64,000 nucleotides of DNA from G965247775 sp965247775 (lineage in GTDB: Bacteria > Chloroflexota > Dehalococcoidia > Bin125). Where the stretch lies: positions 1,240,001-1,304,000 of the forward strand of contig OZ252031.1 of the NCBI GenBank assembly GCA_965247775.1, read 5' to 3'. The translations under genes were made by a program, and so were the position numbers. Every line of letters starts with the position of its first letter. Position 1 is the stretch's first letter. The notes below the pieces were generated by a model, which did not search any database, had not been told where the DNA came from, and saw nothing but the letters and a program-made list of their open reading frames with translations. This document shows positions 51,124-59,214 of this stretch, one piece after another.

Positions 51124-51626
51124 GCGCCCCGCGCCGCCGAGCCCCGCTCGCGGACGCCCCTGTCCGCGGGCCGCCCGCCTCCGCCACGCTGCCGCGCAAC
51201 CCTGCCGGAAGTGAGCCGCGCGACGCACGCCCGTTCTCGCCCTCTTCGCCCTTCGCCCTCGCCGCGACGCTCCCCTCGCCCGCCAAGACGCCGGTGCCGA
51301 GTTCGGCGTCATCACCATCCTCGACGTCTCTGGCCCCGTCGACTTCGACGCCCTCGACGACCTAATCCGCGACCTCAGCGGCGGCGGCCTCGCCGAAGCC
51401 CTCGCTGGCCTGACCCGATCCGGCCTCCCCCTCCCCTCCCAGGACGCGAGCGCCAAGCTCGGCGGATCGCGGGCCGCGTGCGCAAGTCCGAGGCCCTACT
51501 CAGAGGGACGACGCGAACGCCCGCCCAAGCGCCGTCACAACTGCACCGCACCGCTGGGGGCTGCTGAAGATCCTCTCCGCATCGACGGCGGGCTGGCGCC
51601 AGTCCCGCCTCGCGTCGGCGCCCGAA
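51124..51626. other. Unassigned stretch with a coding-like fragment
   Basis: About 51290-51440 on the plus strand reads EFGVITILDVSGPVDFDALD and DLIRDLSGGGLAEALAGLTR in one open frame, but I see no start, no family and no good end. The rest is featureless. Confidence 0.4.
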
Positions 51627-52688
51627 TCACGATCCCGCCTTGAGGAGCCAGTCGGCCGCCGGGAGACGCTCGTGGATCAAGCGCAGATTCTCCGGGTCCG
51701 GCTGGATCTCGCCGACGGCGAACGATCGCACGACCTCCACGATGACATCGTTCACGGGCGTGGCCACTTCCACCTCGCGCCCGCGCTCGGCGACGTAGCC
51801 GTTGAGATAGTCGATCTCCGTCCGGCGGTTGCGCAGCACATCTTGCAGGAAGGAGGGGCGGCCTTCCCCCAGGATGCTCGCCCCTTCGACCAGCTCCGCC
51901 TCCAGCGCCGGAGCATCGCGACCGGCGACCGCATCGAGGAACCGCTGCGGCGCGATGCCCCAGACCGGCTCCAGGTCGTGCCCCAGCGCGCCGCCCACCT
52001 CGATCACCTCGGCGGCAAGGTGGATGGCCAGCGCCCGCGTGTCGTCCCGCCGCCGCACGTCCGCCGAGCCGAACCCCGTCAGCCCCGCGATCGGATTGGC
52101 CATGCAGTTGATGGTCAGCTTGGCCCAGCGCTCTCCCCAGAGGTTGGTCGTCACCACGGCCTGCTCGACGTCGCTCACGATGCCGGCGATGCGGCGCGCG
52201 CGATCGGTCTCGCCGCCGTCGAGTTCACCAATGCGAAATCCCAAGCGGCGGCTGTCCGTCCGCACGGCGCGCCCTGGCTCATAGAGCCCCGCGCCGATCG
52301 TGATCACACAGCCCAGCGTCCGCTCGCGCCCCGCCACCGCCGCGACCCGCTCGTCGTTGACGCCGTTCTGGAAGTCCACCACCAGCCCGTCGGCGTCCAG
52401 GTACGGCAGGATCAGCGCGGTCGCCCACTCCGTGTCGTACGCCTTCACCGCAATGAAGGCGAGATCGAACGGCGTCGCCACCGTCTGCAGCTCGGTGATA
52501 TGCAACGCGTGCACCGGCACGGTGATGTCGCCCATCGGCCCGGAGAGGCGCAGGCCGTCCCGCTTCATCACCTCCACGTGCTCCGGCCATTGGTCGATCA
52601 GCGTGACGTCGTGCCCGGCGCGGGTCAGCATCCCACCCACGACGGAGCCAATCGCTCCTGCCCCCACAATCGCGATCCGCGGCCCCAT
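51627..52688 (-). CDS. Ketopantoate reductase-like NAD(P)-dependent oxidoreductase
   Basis: A 353-residue protein of the ApbA/PanE family. IAIVGAGAIGSVVGGMLTRA is the N-terminal nucleotide-binding loop; AFIAVKAYDTEWA carries the conserved lysine of the family, and ERWAKLTINCMANPIAGLTG with the later GRPSFLQDVLRNRRTEIDYL are the C-terminal signature (substrate Asn, Ser and Glu). ATG at 52688 with AGGAGG. PanE itself makes pantoate; many genomes have several paralogues of unknown substrate, so I leave the symbol open. Confidence 0.92.
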   Translation of the reverse strand: MGPRIAIVGAGAIGSVVGGMLTRAGHDVTLIDQWPEHVEVMKRDGLRLSGPMGDITVPVHALHITELQTVATPFDLAFIAVKAYDTEWATALILPYLDADGLVVDFQNGVNDERVAAVAGRERTLGCVITIGAGLYEPGRAVRTDSRRLGFRIGELDGGETDRARRIAGIVSDVEQAVVTTNLWGERWAKLTINCMANPIAGLTGFGSADVRRRDDTRALAIHLAAEVIEVGGALGHDLEPVWGIAPQRFLDAVAGRDAPALEAELVEGASILGEGRPSFLQDVLRNRRTEIDYLNGYVAERGREVEVATPVNDVIVEVVRSFAVGEIQPDPENLRLIHERLPAADWLLKAGS

Positions 52689-52820
52689 GCTGCCTCCTGT
52701 TCTTGTGCGGCGGAGTCTAAGGGGAACCGGCGCGCAGGGGCGAGGCGCTGGCCCCGGTCGCACCCCGGCGACCCGCCGCGCCCGATCGCGCGCCACGGCC
52801 TCGCCGAGTCGGCCCGCTCC

Positions 52821-53185
52821 TCAGATCGACACGGCCATCAGCACCACTTCGGCCGCCATGCCGGGCGCGCGATGACCCTTCCCGGAGGTGTCCCCGAACA
52901 GCGGCACGTCGCCGGGCCCAAAGCGGCGACTGCTCCCGTCGCTCACCAGCATCTCCATCTCCCCGCCAGCACGACGATGAACTGGCGCTGGGGGATCGCG
53001 TGCCGGTCCGACTCGAACCCCGCCGGCACATGAATGAATTCGATCGCGTCGGCGGACCCCAGCCGCGCGATCCCGAGCGTCGGCATGCCGGGCGCATAGT
53101 CGTCGACGGCGGCGAAGTCCGCCTCGACCTGCGCGAAATGGCTCTCACCCTCCCCCTCGGCACGGATGCGCGTGTACGTCATCAC
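52821..53185 (-). pseudogene. Cupin-domain protein with a one-base deletion
   Basis: From ATG at 53185 the frame gives DYAPGMPTLGIARLGSADAI, EFIHVPAGFE and QRQFIVVLAG; a missing G in GCGGGGA then shifts it, and the next frame gives EMEMLVSDGSSRRFGPGDVP with GDTSGKGH and a stop at 52821. Both parts form one cupin (R-Q-F-I-V-V-L-x-G-E-M-E ... G-P-G-D-V). The 365-bp length is one base short of an intact gene. Confidence 0.8.
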
Positions 53186-53774
53186 GACCTCCGTAGCGGA
53201 GAGTCTAGACAGTGGCGGGCGATTCCCGCGCTCCCAGCTCCGTGCCGCTCGCTGCGGCGAGCCGAACGCCCCCGCCCCGCGGCGACGCCGGAGCGCGGCG
53301 CTGCCGCTCGCCGATTATCCAACCGCGGCGCCGGCGAGATCGCCTGGGCCTCCTGCACACCAGCGTCGCATCAATCCCCGGCGCCGGAATCGCTCGCCCC
53401 CAGCGATCGGCTCGGCCGATCCCGGCTGAGCGATCTCCCCGCAGCCACGAACCGGATCCCCAACGTCTGCAAGGAAACGCCAGGCCTCCACCCCTGCATC
53501 CCGTCGTCGATCAGCGCCGGGACGGGGCCTCGGGCGCCTCCACCACCGCCTCCAGCACCGCGATTTGTTGCGCCACGTCTGCGCCCCGATCGCCCACGCC
53601 GCCGCCGCCCGCTCGCAGGCCGATCGGAGTGGGGGGACGGCTGCCAACATGATCACGGCAACCAGGCGAGCACCGACGATGAAGGAGCGAGCGAGATGCA
53701 TGACCTGGCCCCTGCCGTCCACGTCGCGGGCCGTCCGGAGGCGAATCCCGCCGCGCCAGTAGCCACAGCAAGCC
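53186..53774. other. Gap without an intact gene
   Basis: The minus strand around 53530-53700 has a hydrophobic piece (SFIVGARLVAVIMLAAVPPL, RSACERAAAAWAIGA) that may belong to a lost small membrane protein. Nothing else is recognisable before tRNA-Phe. Confidence 0.45.
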
Positions 53775-53850
53775 TGGTGCCGAGGGGCAGAATCGAACTG
53801 CCGACACCACGATTTTCAGTCGTGTGCTCTACCAACTGAGCTACCTCGGC
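53775..53850 (-). tRNA. tRNA-Phe (GAA)
   Basis: Minus strand from 53850: acceptor GCCGAGG/CCTCGGC, D-arm GCTCAGTTGGTAGAGC, anticodon loop CTGAAAA giving GAA, T-arm GGCAGTTCGATTCTGCC, discriminator A, CCA encoded. Confidence 0.97.
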
Positions 53851-53860
53851 CCGGCGCCCG

Positions 53861-54210
53861 TCAGCATACCCAACCCCACGCCCTCGGCCCACGCCTCGCC
53901 CGCCCGCGGCCCCGACCGCCCACAGCGGGCATCGCCAGCGCCGGCTGGCCAGCGGGAGGCGGAGCCCCACAGCCGTCACAGGCCGGCATCACCTGCCGGG
54001 CCGTGTCGAACGCATCAGATGCAAGTCGCCGCTCGCCGTCCGCATCCATCACGTGCCCACCAAGCACAGCTTCAGGCTCGAACCCCAGCGCCGCGAAAAA
54101 GGCGCGGCGCGGCCGGCTGCTCGCTCGCCATCTGAGCGACCAGCTTCACCACGGCCGCTCGGAGCGCCAGCTCGAACGCCAGCTCAAGCAGCGCCCTCCC
54201 AGGGGTCGGG
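53861..54210 (-). pseudogene. GNAT acetyltransferase remnant (C-terminal half)
   Basis: The minus strand reads RAAVVKLVAQMASEQPAAPR, a frame change, then EAVLGGHVMDADGERRLASD. This is the end of a GNAT fold of the type L-x-A-x-V-x-x-x-Q-x-A-A-x-x-x-F-x-x-L-G-F-x-x-E-A-V-L-x-x-H-V-x-D-x-D-G. The N-terminal half is missing, and the tail runs on into CDGCGAPPPAGQ. Confidence 0.65.
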
Positions 54211-54567
54211 CTACTCCTCCCGGTCAATATCTTGATTGCGTCCACCGACGCCGTCGCCCGGCCTTGGACGCCACCCCGCCCTCGCGCAATCCTGAACGAT
54301 CTGGACAGCCCGACGAGCGGGCACAAAGGCAGCGAGCCCACTCAACATCAGGATGCCCATGATGATCGACAGCAGCGCCGCGACCGCTGCCACAACCAGC
54401 GTCCGATTCCCAAAGGTCTCCCTCGGCGCTCCCTTGAAGTCGCTCACGGGCCACGCGACCTCGGCGGGCATGCCCAATAGGGCGCGGCCGAAGATCTGCG
54501 CCGCCGTCGCTCGGGTCCCCGCACCAGCCGCGGGTGAACCGCTCCGCCCAGCGCAACGACGCCCCAC
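54211..54567 (-). CDS. Shortened membrane protein of PadR operon
   Basis: A 118-residue ORF starting GTG at 54567, overlapping no gene but only one base from the PadR stop. MPAEVAWPVSDFKGAPRETF precedes one long membrane segment (LVVAAVAALLSIIMGILMLS). PadR genes are often followed by membrane proteins with a helical N-terminal domain; another frame here starts SLRWAERFTRGW, so the N-terminal part appears shortened by a deletion. Probably non-functional or a minimal version. Confidence 0.5.
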   Translation of the reverse strand: MGRRCAGRSGSPAAGAGTRATAAQIFGRALLGMPAEVAWPVSDFKGAPRETFGNRTLVVAAVAALLSIIMGILMLSGLAAFVPARRAVQIVQDCARAGWRPRPGDGVGGRNQDIDREE

Positions 54568-54960
54568 TCACGTTCCCGCTCCATCGGGCCGCGGCGCCAA
54601 GCGGGCGCGCGGTCGCGGGGCGGCCTGCCGTATGGCGGCGGAGGTCTGTTCGCCTTCCACGGTGACGTGGGAGAGACGCCGCCGTGGCTGCCCCAGATCG
54701 ACGTCACCGGGATCCTCCCAGCGACTCGCCAGATACCCCATCTTCTCCAAGCGGCCCAGCGCCTTGTAGAGCGTGCCGTGGGCCGTCAGCCGTCGCGCGC
54801 CCTCGCGGTCCCGCAGCTCCCTCGCAGCACCGAAGCCGTGCGTCTCCGCTGTCCCCTGCCCGCGCAACGCAAGCAACGCCGCCAGAATGGCCACTTCCAA
54901 CGGCACCAAGCCGCCGACTTTGCGTCGCATCGTCGGCACGATAAGAAGATATCGTCTCAT
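54568..54960 (-). CDS. PadR-family transcriptional regulator
   Basis: A winged-helix protein of up to 130 residues: LVPLEVAILAALLALRGQGT, THGFGAARELRDREGARRLT, AHGTLYKALGRLEKMGYLAS. The order is that of PadR N-terminal domains (G-x-x-I/L ... G-T-L-Y-x-A-L-x-R-L-E). ATG could be 54960 or 54930; the inverted repeat at 54938-54955 would lie upstream of the second, which I favour. Likely represses itself and the downstream membrane gene. Confidence 0.85.
   Translation of the reverse strand: MRRYLLIVPTMRRKVGGLVPLEVAILAALLALRGQGTAETHGFGAARELRDREGARRLTAHGTLYKALGRLEKMGYLASRWEDPGDVDLGQPRRRLSHVTVEGEQTSAAIRQAAPRPRARLAPRPDGAGT
54938..54955. promoter_or_regulatory. Inverted repeat at the PadR gene start
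   Basis: ACGATA, six bases, TATCGT: a perfect 6-6-6 palindrome in an AT-rich patch, just upstream of the second possible start of the PadR gene. Its size and place suit an auto-operator. Confidence 0.45.
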
Positions 54961-55032
54961 CCGTCAGACTGACCGCGCCCGCTGCCCCAGCACCCGCAGG
55001 CCCCTACCCCACGCCGCTGCTATAACACCTCC

Positions 55033-55953
55033 ATGCCCCGCGTCCTGCTCGCCTCCCCCCTCCCCGGCGACGGCAAGACCACCATCGCCGCCGGCCTCGC
55101 CGGCGCCCTCCGCCAAGCCGCCCCCCACCCCAGCGTCCGCCTCGTCCGTGCGCCCGGCGCCAACGACGCCGAGGACGCCGCCGTCTTCTTCCACGTCCCG
55201 GGCGTTCGCGCCGCCGCCCCCGGCGGGCCGACCAGCGCGGACGCCCTCCCCGACGACACCGACCTCACCCTCATCGAGGTCCCGGACCCCCCCCAGGCCG
55301 CCGCTCTCCGCCAACCGGATAGCCGCCTCCTCTTAATCACCCGCTACGGCCAAGCCGACGACACGACCCTCCAACGCGCCGCCGCCGCCCTCCAGCCCCA
55401 CGGCCTCATCGTCAACGCCTGCCCGCAAGACGCCCGCGCCGCTGCTCAAGCCCGCGCCCAGGCCCTCGCCCTCCCCCTCCTCGCCACCCTGCCCCAGGAC
55501 CGCCTCCTCAGCGCCCCCCTCCTCGCCGATGTCGCCGCCGCCATCGACGGCGACTTCACCGGTCCGTCGCCCCTCCGTCAAGAAGCCTCCGCCTGGCTCC
55601 AAGTGGGCCCGATCAGCGCCCACGGCGGCATCGACTACTTCAGCCGCTACCCCGACAAAACCGTCGTCACCCGTCACGACAAGGTCGATGTCGCCCTCGC
55701 CGCCCTCGACGCTCGACCCCTCTGCCTCATCCTCACCGGCGGCCCCCCCAACCTCCCCTACATCGCCCAGCGCGCCGAGCAAGAAGACTTCGCCCTCATC
55801 GTCACCCCTCTCGGCACCGTCCAAGCCGTCGACGCCATCGGCCGCCTTTACGGCCACGGCCCCTTCGCCGGCGAACGCAAGATCCAGCGCGCCATCGACC
55901 TCCTCGCCGCCCAGCCCGCCCTCCTCGGCGCGCTCACCTCCACCCCCGCCTGA
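55033..55953 (+). CDS. P-loop protein with DRTGG domain
   Basis: A 306-residue protein. The N-terminal part is a dethiobiotin-synthetase-like P-loop domain (LLASPLPGDGKTTIAAGLAG; DLTLIEVPDP). The C-terminal part (about 185-300) is a DRTGG domain: GGIDYFSRYPDKTVVTRHDK, VDVALAALDARPLCLILTGG and IVTPLGTVQAVDAIGRLYG. The same two modules form the regulatory part of phosphotransacetylase Pta in some bacteria, and stand-alone forms occur in Chloroflexota. Role unknown, possibly nucleotide sensing. Confidence 0.88.
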   Translation: MPRVLLASPLPGDGKTTIAAGLAGALRQAAPHPSVRLVRAPGANDAEDAAVFFHVPGVRAAAPGGPTSADALPDDTDLTLIEVPDPPQAAALRQPDSRLLLITRYGQADDTTLQRAAAALQPHGLIVNACPQDARAAAQARAQALALPLLATLPQDRLLSAPLLADVAAAIDGDFTGPSPLRQEASAWLQVGPISAHGGIDYFSRYPDKTVVTRHDKVDVALAALDARPLCLILTGGPPNLPYIAQRAEQEDFALIVTPLGTVQAVDAIGRLYGHGPFAGERKIQRAIDLLAAQPALLGALTSTPA

Positions 55954-55976
55954 CGCCGGCCCGCAAGGAGCCTGCC

Positions 55977-56318
55977 ATGTCCGCCTACCACGTCCACATC
56001 GACAAGGTGCCCGTCACCGAAGGTGGCCCCGAGCGCGAGGGCTGGATCGGCATGCAGGTCCAATGGATCCTCGGCCGGGCAAGATCGTCTTCGGCCGTAC
56101 GCTGCTCCCCCCGGGCTCCCGCCACGAGCGGCGCCGCCATCCCCACGCCGAGGAGTTCATCGACGCCCTCGAAGGCCAGGGCCTCCGCCTCAAGGGCGGC
56201 CACGAAGAGCCCATCCACCCCGCGACGTCTGGTTCATCCCCGCCAACGACTGGCACGGCTTCCGCAATGACACGGACAGCGACATCGTCATGCTCTGGGG
56301 CTGGGCCGGCGCGGCCCT
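55977..56318 (+). pseudogene. Cupin gene with two deletions, cut at its 3' end
   Basis: Three frames join: MSAYHVHIDKVPVTEGGPER with GMQVQWIL; then GKIVFGRTLLPPGSRHERRR and EFIDALEGQGLRLKGG; then GDVWFIPANDWHGFRNDTDS and VMLWGWAGA. Two single-base losses (at GGCCGGGC and at CCCCGCGA) separate them. It ends abruptly in the dispersed repeat at 56313. The metal motif (H-x-H type in SRHERRRHPH) is visible. Confidence 0.8.
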
Positions 56319-56338
56319 GTGTCAAGGGCATAATTGCC
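56313..56338 (-). repeat. Dispersed repeat, copy 2
   Basis: Inverted copy of the repeat at 42809. It joins the broken end of the cupin gene on its left to the 3' part of an HNH gene on its right, so both flanks are gene fragments. Confidence 0.8.
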
Positions 56339-56339
56339 C

Positions 56340-56510
56340 ATCGAACCGGTCCAAGGGCGCCCGCGACTCAGCGGAGTGGCTCCCAGCGCTGGACGTGTGC
56401 TGGTACGCCACTGTCTGGATCGCCGTGAAACGCCACTACGGGCTCAGCGCGGACCCTGCGGAGTGGGAGGCGCTGGCGCGGGTCCGGGCGGCGTGCCGGA
56501 CTTTGAGCCC
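56340..56510 (+). pseudogene. 3' fragment of an HNH (DUF1524-like) gene
   Basis: The plus strand starts NRSKGARDSAEWLPALDVCW and goes on YATVWIAVKRHYGLSADPAE. It corresponds to the last 50 residues of the HNH gene at 43600-44160 (SSNRFKGTCDPAEWLPARDV). The catalytic part is absent. It keeps the TGG that is TAG in the other copy. Confidence 0.85.
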
Positions 56511-56777
56511 CTACCCACCGTCGTCGTATTCGTCGAACGCGACGATATCGAGTATGACGTTCTCTGGGTCCATGTTGGCGAAGTAGTAGAGCACGCCGAG
56601 GCCCTCTGCGACCTTCATGGCGAAGACAATTGGTGGCTTCTGAACCCAGGAGTCTGGCATTGGGTCCCTTTCAAGCATGGCCACCACCGTAAGCAAACGC
56701 CCCTGCGTCTCAGCAGGGGCGTCCCGAAAGGACTCGCCAGCATGGGGCGTGAAACGGACCCTAGCCAGCATGCGCAC
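56511..56777 (-). CDS. RelE/ParE-like toxin
   Basis: An 88-residue protein: MLARVRFTPHAGESFRDAPA, TQGRLLTVVAMLERDPMPDS, KVAEGLGVLYYFANMDPENV, ILDIVAFDEYDD. Strand-helix-helix-strand order and V-L-Y-Y-x ... I-L-D-I-V suit the ParE/RelE toxin fold. The start overlaps the upstream antitoxin-like gene by 17 bases. Mode of action (ribosome-bound mRNA cut or gyrase) not told by sequence. Confidence 0.65.
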   Translation of the reverse strand: MRMLARVRFTPHAGESFRDAPAETQGRLLTVVAMLERDPMPDSWVQKPPIVFAMKVAEGLGVLYYFANMDPENVILDIVAFDEYDDGG

Positions 56778-56928
56778 GGTACCAGGCGCGGAGTTCGTCC
56801 GCCTCGATCATCCTCTCACCATTCCGGATTTGCTCCATCGACTTCTCAGCCATGCGCATCAGCTTCGTGTTGGCGAGCGCGCGCCGCTCGTGCCGCTGGG
56901 AAAGGCTTTCGATTGTGCGAGCGATCAT
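56761..56928 (-). CDS. Antitoxin-like partner of the ParE/RelE-like toxin
   Basis: From ATG 56928 (AAGGAAG upstream) 55 residues: MIARTIESLSQRHERRALAN, then TKLMRMAEKSMEQIRNGERM. Small, charged and helical, directly upstream of and overlapping the toxin gene. An upstream ATG at 57015 is in frame, but that would put the direct-repeat operator inside the coding region. No DNA-binding family recognised. Confidence 0.55.
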   Translation of the reverse strand: MIARTIESLSQRHERRALANTKLMRMAEKSMEQIRNGERMIEADELRAWYRAHAG

Positions 56929-56978
56929 GGTCTGGTCAACTTCCTTCTCGTCGCGCGGAGGATGGTGGCCGCCACCGT

Positions 56979-57013
56979 CTTTCCTTGTCAAGGAGCTTTC
57001 CTTGTCAAGGAGC
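56979..57013. promoter_or_regulatory. Tandem 17-bp operator-like repeats before the toxin-antitoxin pair
   Basis: CTTTCCTTGTCAAGGAG occurs twice in immediate succession. Each copy has the perfect palindrome CCTTGTCAAGG, and on the minus strand TTGACA. It lies about 50-85 bases upstream of the antitoxin start, a suitable site for self-repression. Confidence 0.55.
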
Positions 57014-57166
57014 ATACCCTAGCGATACCCACGCCTCGTCGCCAGCATCCACCCCGCCAGGCAGACGAAGGCCCGGAAGCGCGCGGCCAGCGTGCAGGAC
57101 AGATCCACCGTGCGCGCCTCTCCGCCTGAATGTCCACAGGCCCGCGTCGCGTCTCTTCCCTCTCGG

Positions 57167-57192
57167 GAGCCTGTGTCAAGGGCATAATTGCG
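57167..57192 (-). repeat. Dispersed repeat, copy 3
   Basis: Inverted copy of the repeat at 42809. The surrounding 57016-57354 has no intact gene; the minus strand next to it reads ARTVDLSCTLAARFRAFVCL with AGWMLATRRGYR before a stop at 57019, a possible small relic. Confidence 0.75.
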
Positions 57193-57354
57193 CCCGCAAC
57201 CCACCCCTCCACGCGGCCCACCCTACGACATAACCACTCACGACCCGCGACGCTCGCTGCCCCCCAACGGCAGCGGCATCCCGCAGCGCCCGCCTCGTCG
57301 GCCCGACGCCGGCCTTGGCTTCTCACCCGCCTGACCGCGATCGACATCCCCGCC

Positions 57355-58101
57355 CTACTCCGCCACCGCCCGCCTCGCCGTCGCGTCCGACGCCCCGGGC
57401 ACGGCCCCGGCCCGCTCCGACCCACCCCCAACCCCCGGACGACGGAACGGACTCCCCCCCGGCGCCCTCCTCCCAGTCACCGCCGACGGCCCCGCCAGCG
57501 GTTCGATCGGCCGCGGCGCCGGCCCCTCCCCCGCCACTCGCGACGATTCAGCGGGCCTCGTCTCCGTCCCCCCTCGCGCCGGAGGCAGCGACAACGCATG
57601 CGACCCCAACCGCTCCCGCGCGCACCAGGGGCACGCTCGCCAGGCTAACGACAACGCCCGCCCGCATCCGGCGCAGCCCTCCTTCAGGCTCGTCGCACAG
57701 TGCGGACAAGCGACATAATCATCATCGACCGCCGCGCGGCAGGTCGGGCACGCCAGCTGCCCGCTCAGATCGGACAGCAGCGCTTCCTCTTCCAATTGCC
57801 GCTCGTACAGCTCCGCCAGGGCGATCGGCGGCCGCAGCACCCGGTACAGCACCCAGCCCGGCAGGTTCAGCGCCGCCACCATCGCCACCGCCACCAGCTG
57901 CGTCACCGCGTCCGTCGACCGCGCCCGGATGTCCCGCGCCGTCCACACGATCGCCGTCAGCCACAGCGCCGCCAGGTACGCCCCAAGAATCACCGCGACG
58001 ATGATGCCCGTGTTCTCCGGACTCCCGCCCGGCCACGAGATCAACGGCGCCGCGACCGCCGGCGCGGCGAAGAGCCGCGCGCCCATCCCCGCGACGTTCA
58101 T
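57355..58101 (-). CDS. Membrane protein with double zinc ribbon
   Basis: A 248-residue protein. Two membrane segments (IIVAVILGAYLAALWLTAIV; TQLVAVAMVAALNLPGWVLY) are followed by LPGWVLYRVLRPPIALAELY, an acidic helix and a double zinc ribbon: CPTCRAAVDDDYVACPHC and CAGCGRALSLAWRACPWC. The last 90 residues are disordered and rich in Pro, Gly, Arg. ATG at 58101. Proteins with this order are common in Chloroflexota; function unknown. Confidence 0.82.
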   Translation of the reverse strand: MNVAGMGARLFAAPAVAAPLISWPGGSPENTGIIVAVILGAYLAALWLTAIVWTARDIRARSTDAVTQLVAVAMVAALNLPGWVLYRVLRPPIALAELYERQLEEEALLSDLSGQLACPTCRAAVDDDYVACPHCATSLKEGCAGCGRALSLAWRACPWCARERLGSHALSLPPARGGTETRPAESSRVAGEGPAPRPIEPLAGPSAVTGRRAPGGSPFRRPGVGGGSERAGAVPGASDATARRAVAE

Positions 58102-58219
58102 GCATCCCCCCGCACTGCGCCCACCCTCACCGAAGCCGCCGCAACCATCGTACCGCCCGGCGGCGGCCCAATCACCGTGTCCGCCCAAGAAACGCGCCGC
58201 GCGTCGCGGGGTTCCCGCC

Positions 58220-58312
58220 GGGCGGGCGTCGCCGACATGGAACTCACCGTCGCGTTCGACGGCCCGGGGATCAACAAGCTGCTGCTGTCGCTGGGGCCGT
58301 TGGAGTGGGGGG
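58220..58312 (+). pseudogene. Ghost of the 3' end of a uvrD/pcrA helicase gene (1)
   Basis: The plus strand reads MELTVAFDGPGINKLLLSLG and PLEWG. This is the last strand of the UvrD/PcrA C-terminal (Tudor-like) domain, normally V-x-F-D-x-x-G-x-K-K-L-L-x-x-x-A-P-L-E. No other part of the helicase is here. Confidence 0.7.
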
Positions 58313-58378
58313 AGGAGCGCGGCAGCGCCCTCTCCCTGGAATGCCGCAACCACTAGGCTGTCGCCGGGAGTTGACCTG

Positions 58379-59080
58379 ATGCGCCCTCTTGCTGTTGCGC
58401 TCATGGCGATCATCGCGGTCATCACGACCACGGGCTGCTGGCGCGAAGCGGACGACTCTGACGAAGGGCGATCCGAGCTTCGTGACTACGCCGCCGCAAT
58501 GCGGCCCTGGTGGGTGGAAGTTACTGGCGGTGAACTCTCAGGCCACGTCTGGTCGTACCATATCGACCATTCACGAATCCGCGAGGACTATGGCAGTGAC
58601 CCTCTCCCCCCTGTGGAGCCGCCTAGCTCGATGCGCGTACTGCATGAGCTGCTCGTCAACACTGTCATCACGGTCGTAAGGGCCGAATCGAACGCACATC
58701 TGCAAGGCTCCTATGCGGGAGTGGCGGCTGCATTGTGTGATCCAAGTTCGCTGGATACCGCTCTGTGGCCCGAAGCCGCGGCCTTGCAGAGATGGCGCTG
58801 GCGCGGCGAGGCCTGTCGTGATAGCGAAAGGTGGGCGGGCAGTTATCTGCGCACGGGCAATCCATGGCGAGACTTCGAATGGGTCTGTGGCAACTATGAC
58901 CAGCTTTGGGGGTTCGGAGTATCGTCATATGGCCTGGAGGATGCGTGCCAGAACGCTGCCGCCTGGGGACACGCGTTCGATCTGACTACGCGCGCCTGGT
59001 CCGCCGAACTTGTCCGCCTATGCGATGGACAGGAAGTGTTCCGGTCAGATCCCACCGCCGGCCTCGCCGCCTGCGAGTGA
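58379..59080 (+). CDS. Lipoprotein of unknown family
   Basis: A 233-residue protein with a lipoprotein signal (LAVALMAIIAVITTTGC, Cys20). The mature part is rich in Trp and Cys (AAAMRPWWVEVTGGE, LHELLVNTVITVVRAESNAH, EWVCGNYDQLWGFG), with several cysteines that could form disulphides. ATG at 58379 with GGGAGT. Base composition is below that of neighbours, so it may be acquired. No family recognised. Confidence 0.75.
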   Translation: MRPLAVALMAIIAVITTTGCWREADDSDEGRSELRDYAAAMRPWWVEVTGGELSGHVWSYHIDHSRIREDYGSDPLPPVEPPSSMRVLHELLVNTVITVVRAESNAHLQGSYAGVAAALCDPSSLDTALWPEAAALQRWRWRGEACRDSERWAGSYLRTGNPWRDFEWVCGNYDQLWGFGVSSYGLEDACQNAAAWGHAFDLTTRAWSAELVRLCDGQEVFRSDPTAGLAACE

Positions 59081-59104
59081 CGCAACTCTTGACCGGCCTT
59101 GCCG

Positions 59105-59184
59105 TCGCCTGCCCCACCGCCAGCACCAACAAGATGCTGCTGTCGCTGGCGCCGCTGGAGCGGGGGGTAGGGGCTCCCGGCTAG
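59105..59184 (+). pseudogene. Ghost of the 3' end of uvrD/pcrA (2)
   Basis: STNKMLLSLAPLERGV is read just after the lipoprotein gene, again matching the K-K-L-L-L-S-L-A-P-L-E end of the helicase. A stop follows at 59182. Confidence 0.65.
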
Positions 59185-59214
59185 CCCGGACGAACCTGAC
59201 CCTGGACTCAGCGC

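Noticed and set aside
56797..57015. Longer antitoxin starting at 57015
   Set aside because: This would encode the two operator-like repeats as protein; a later ATG with a ribosome-binding site fits better.
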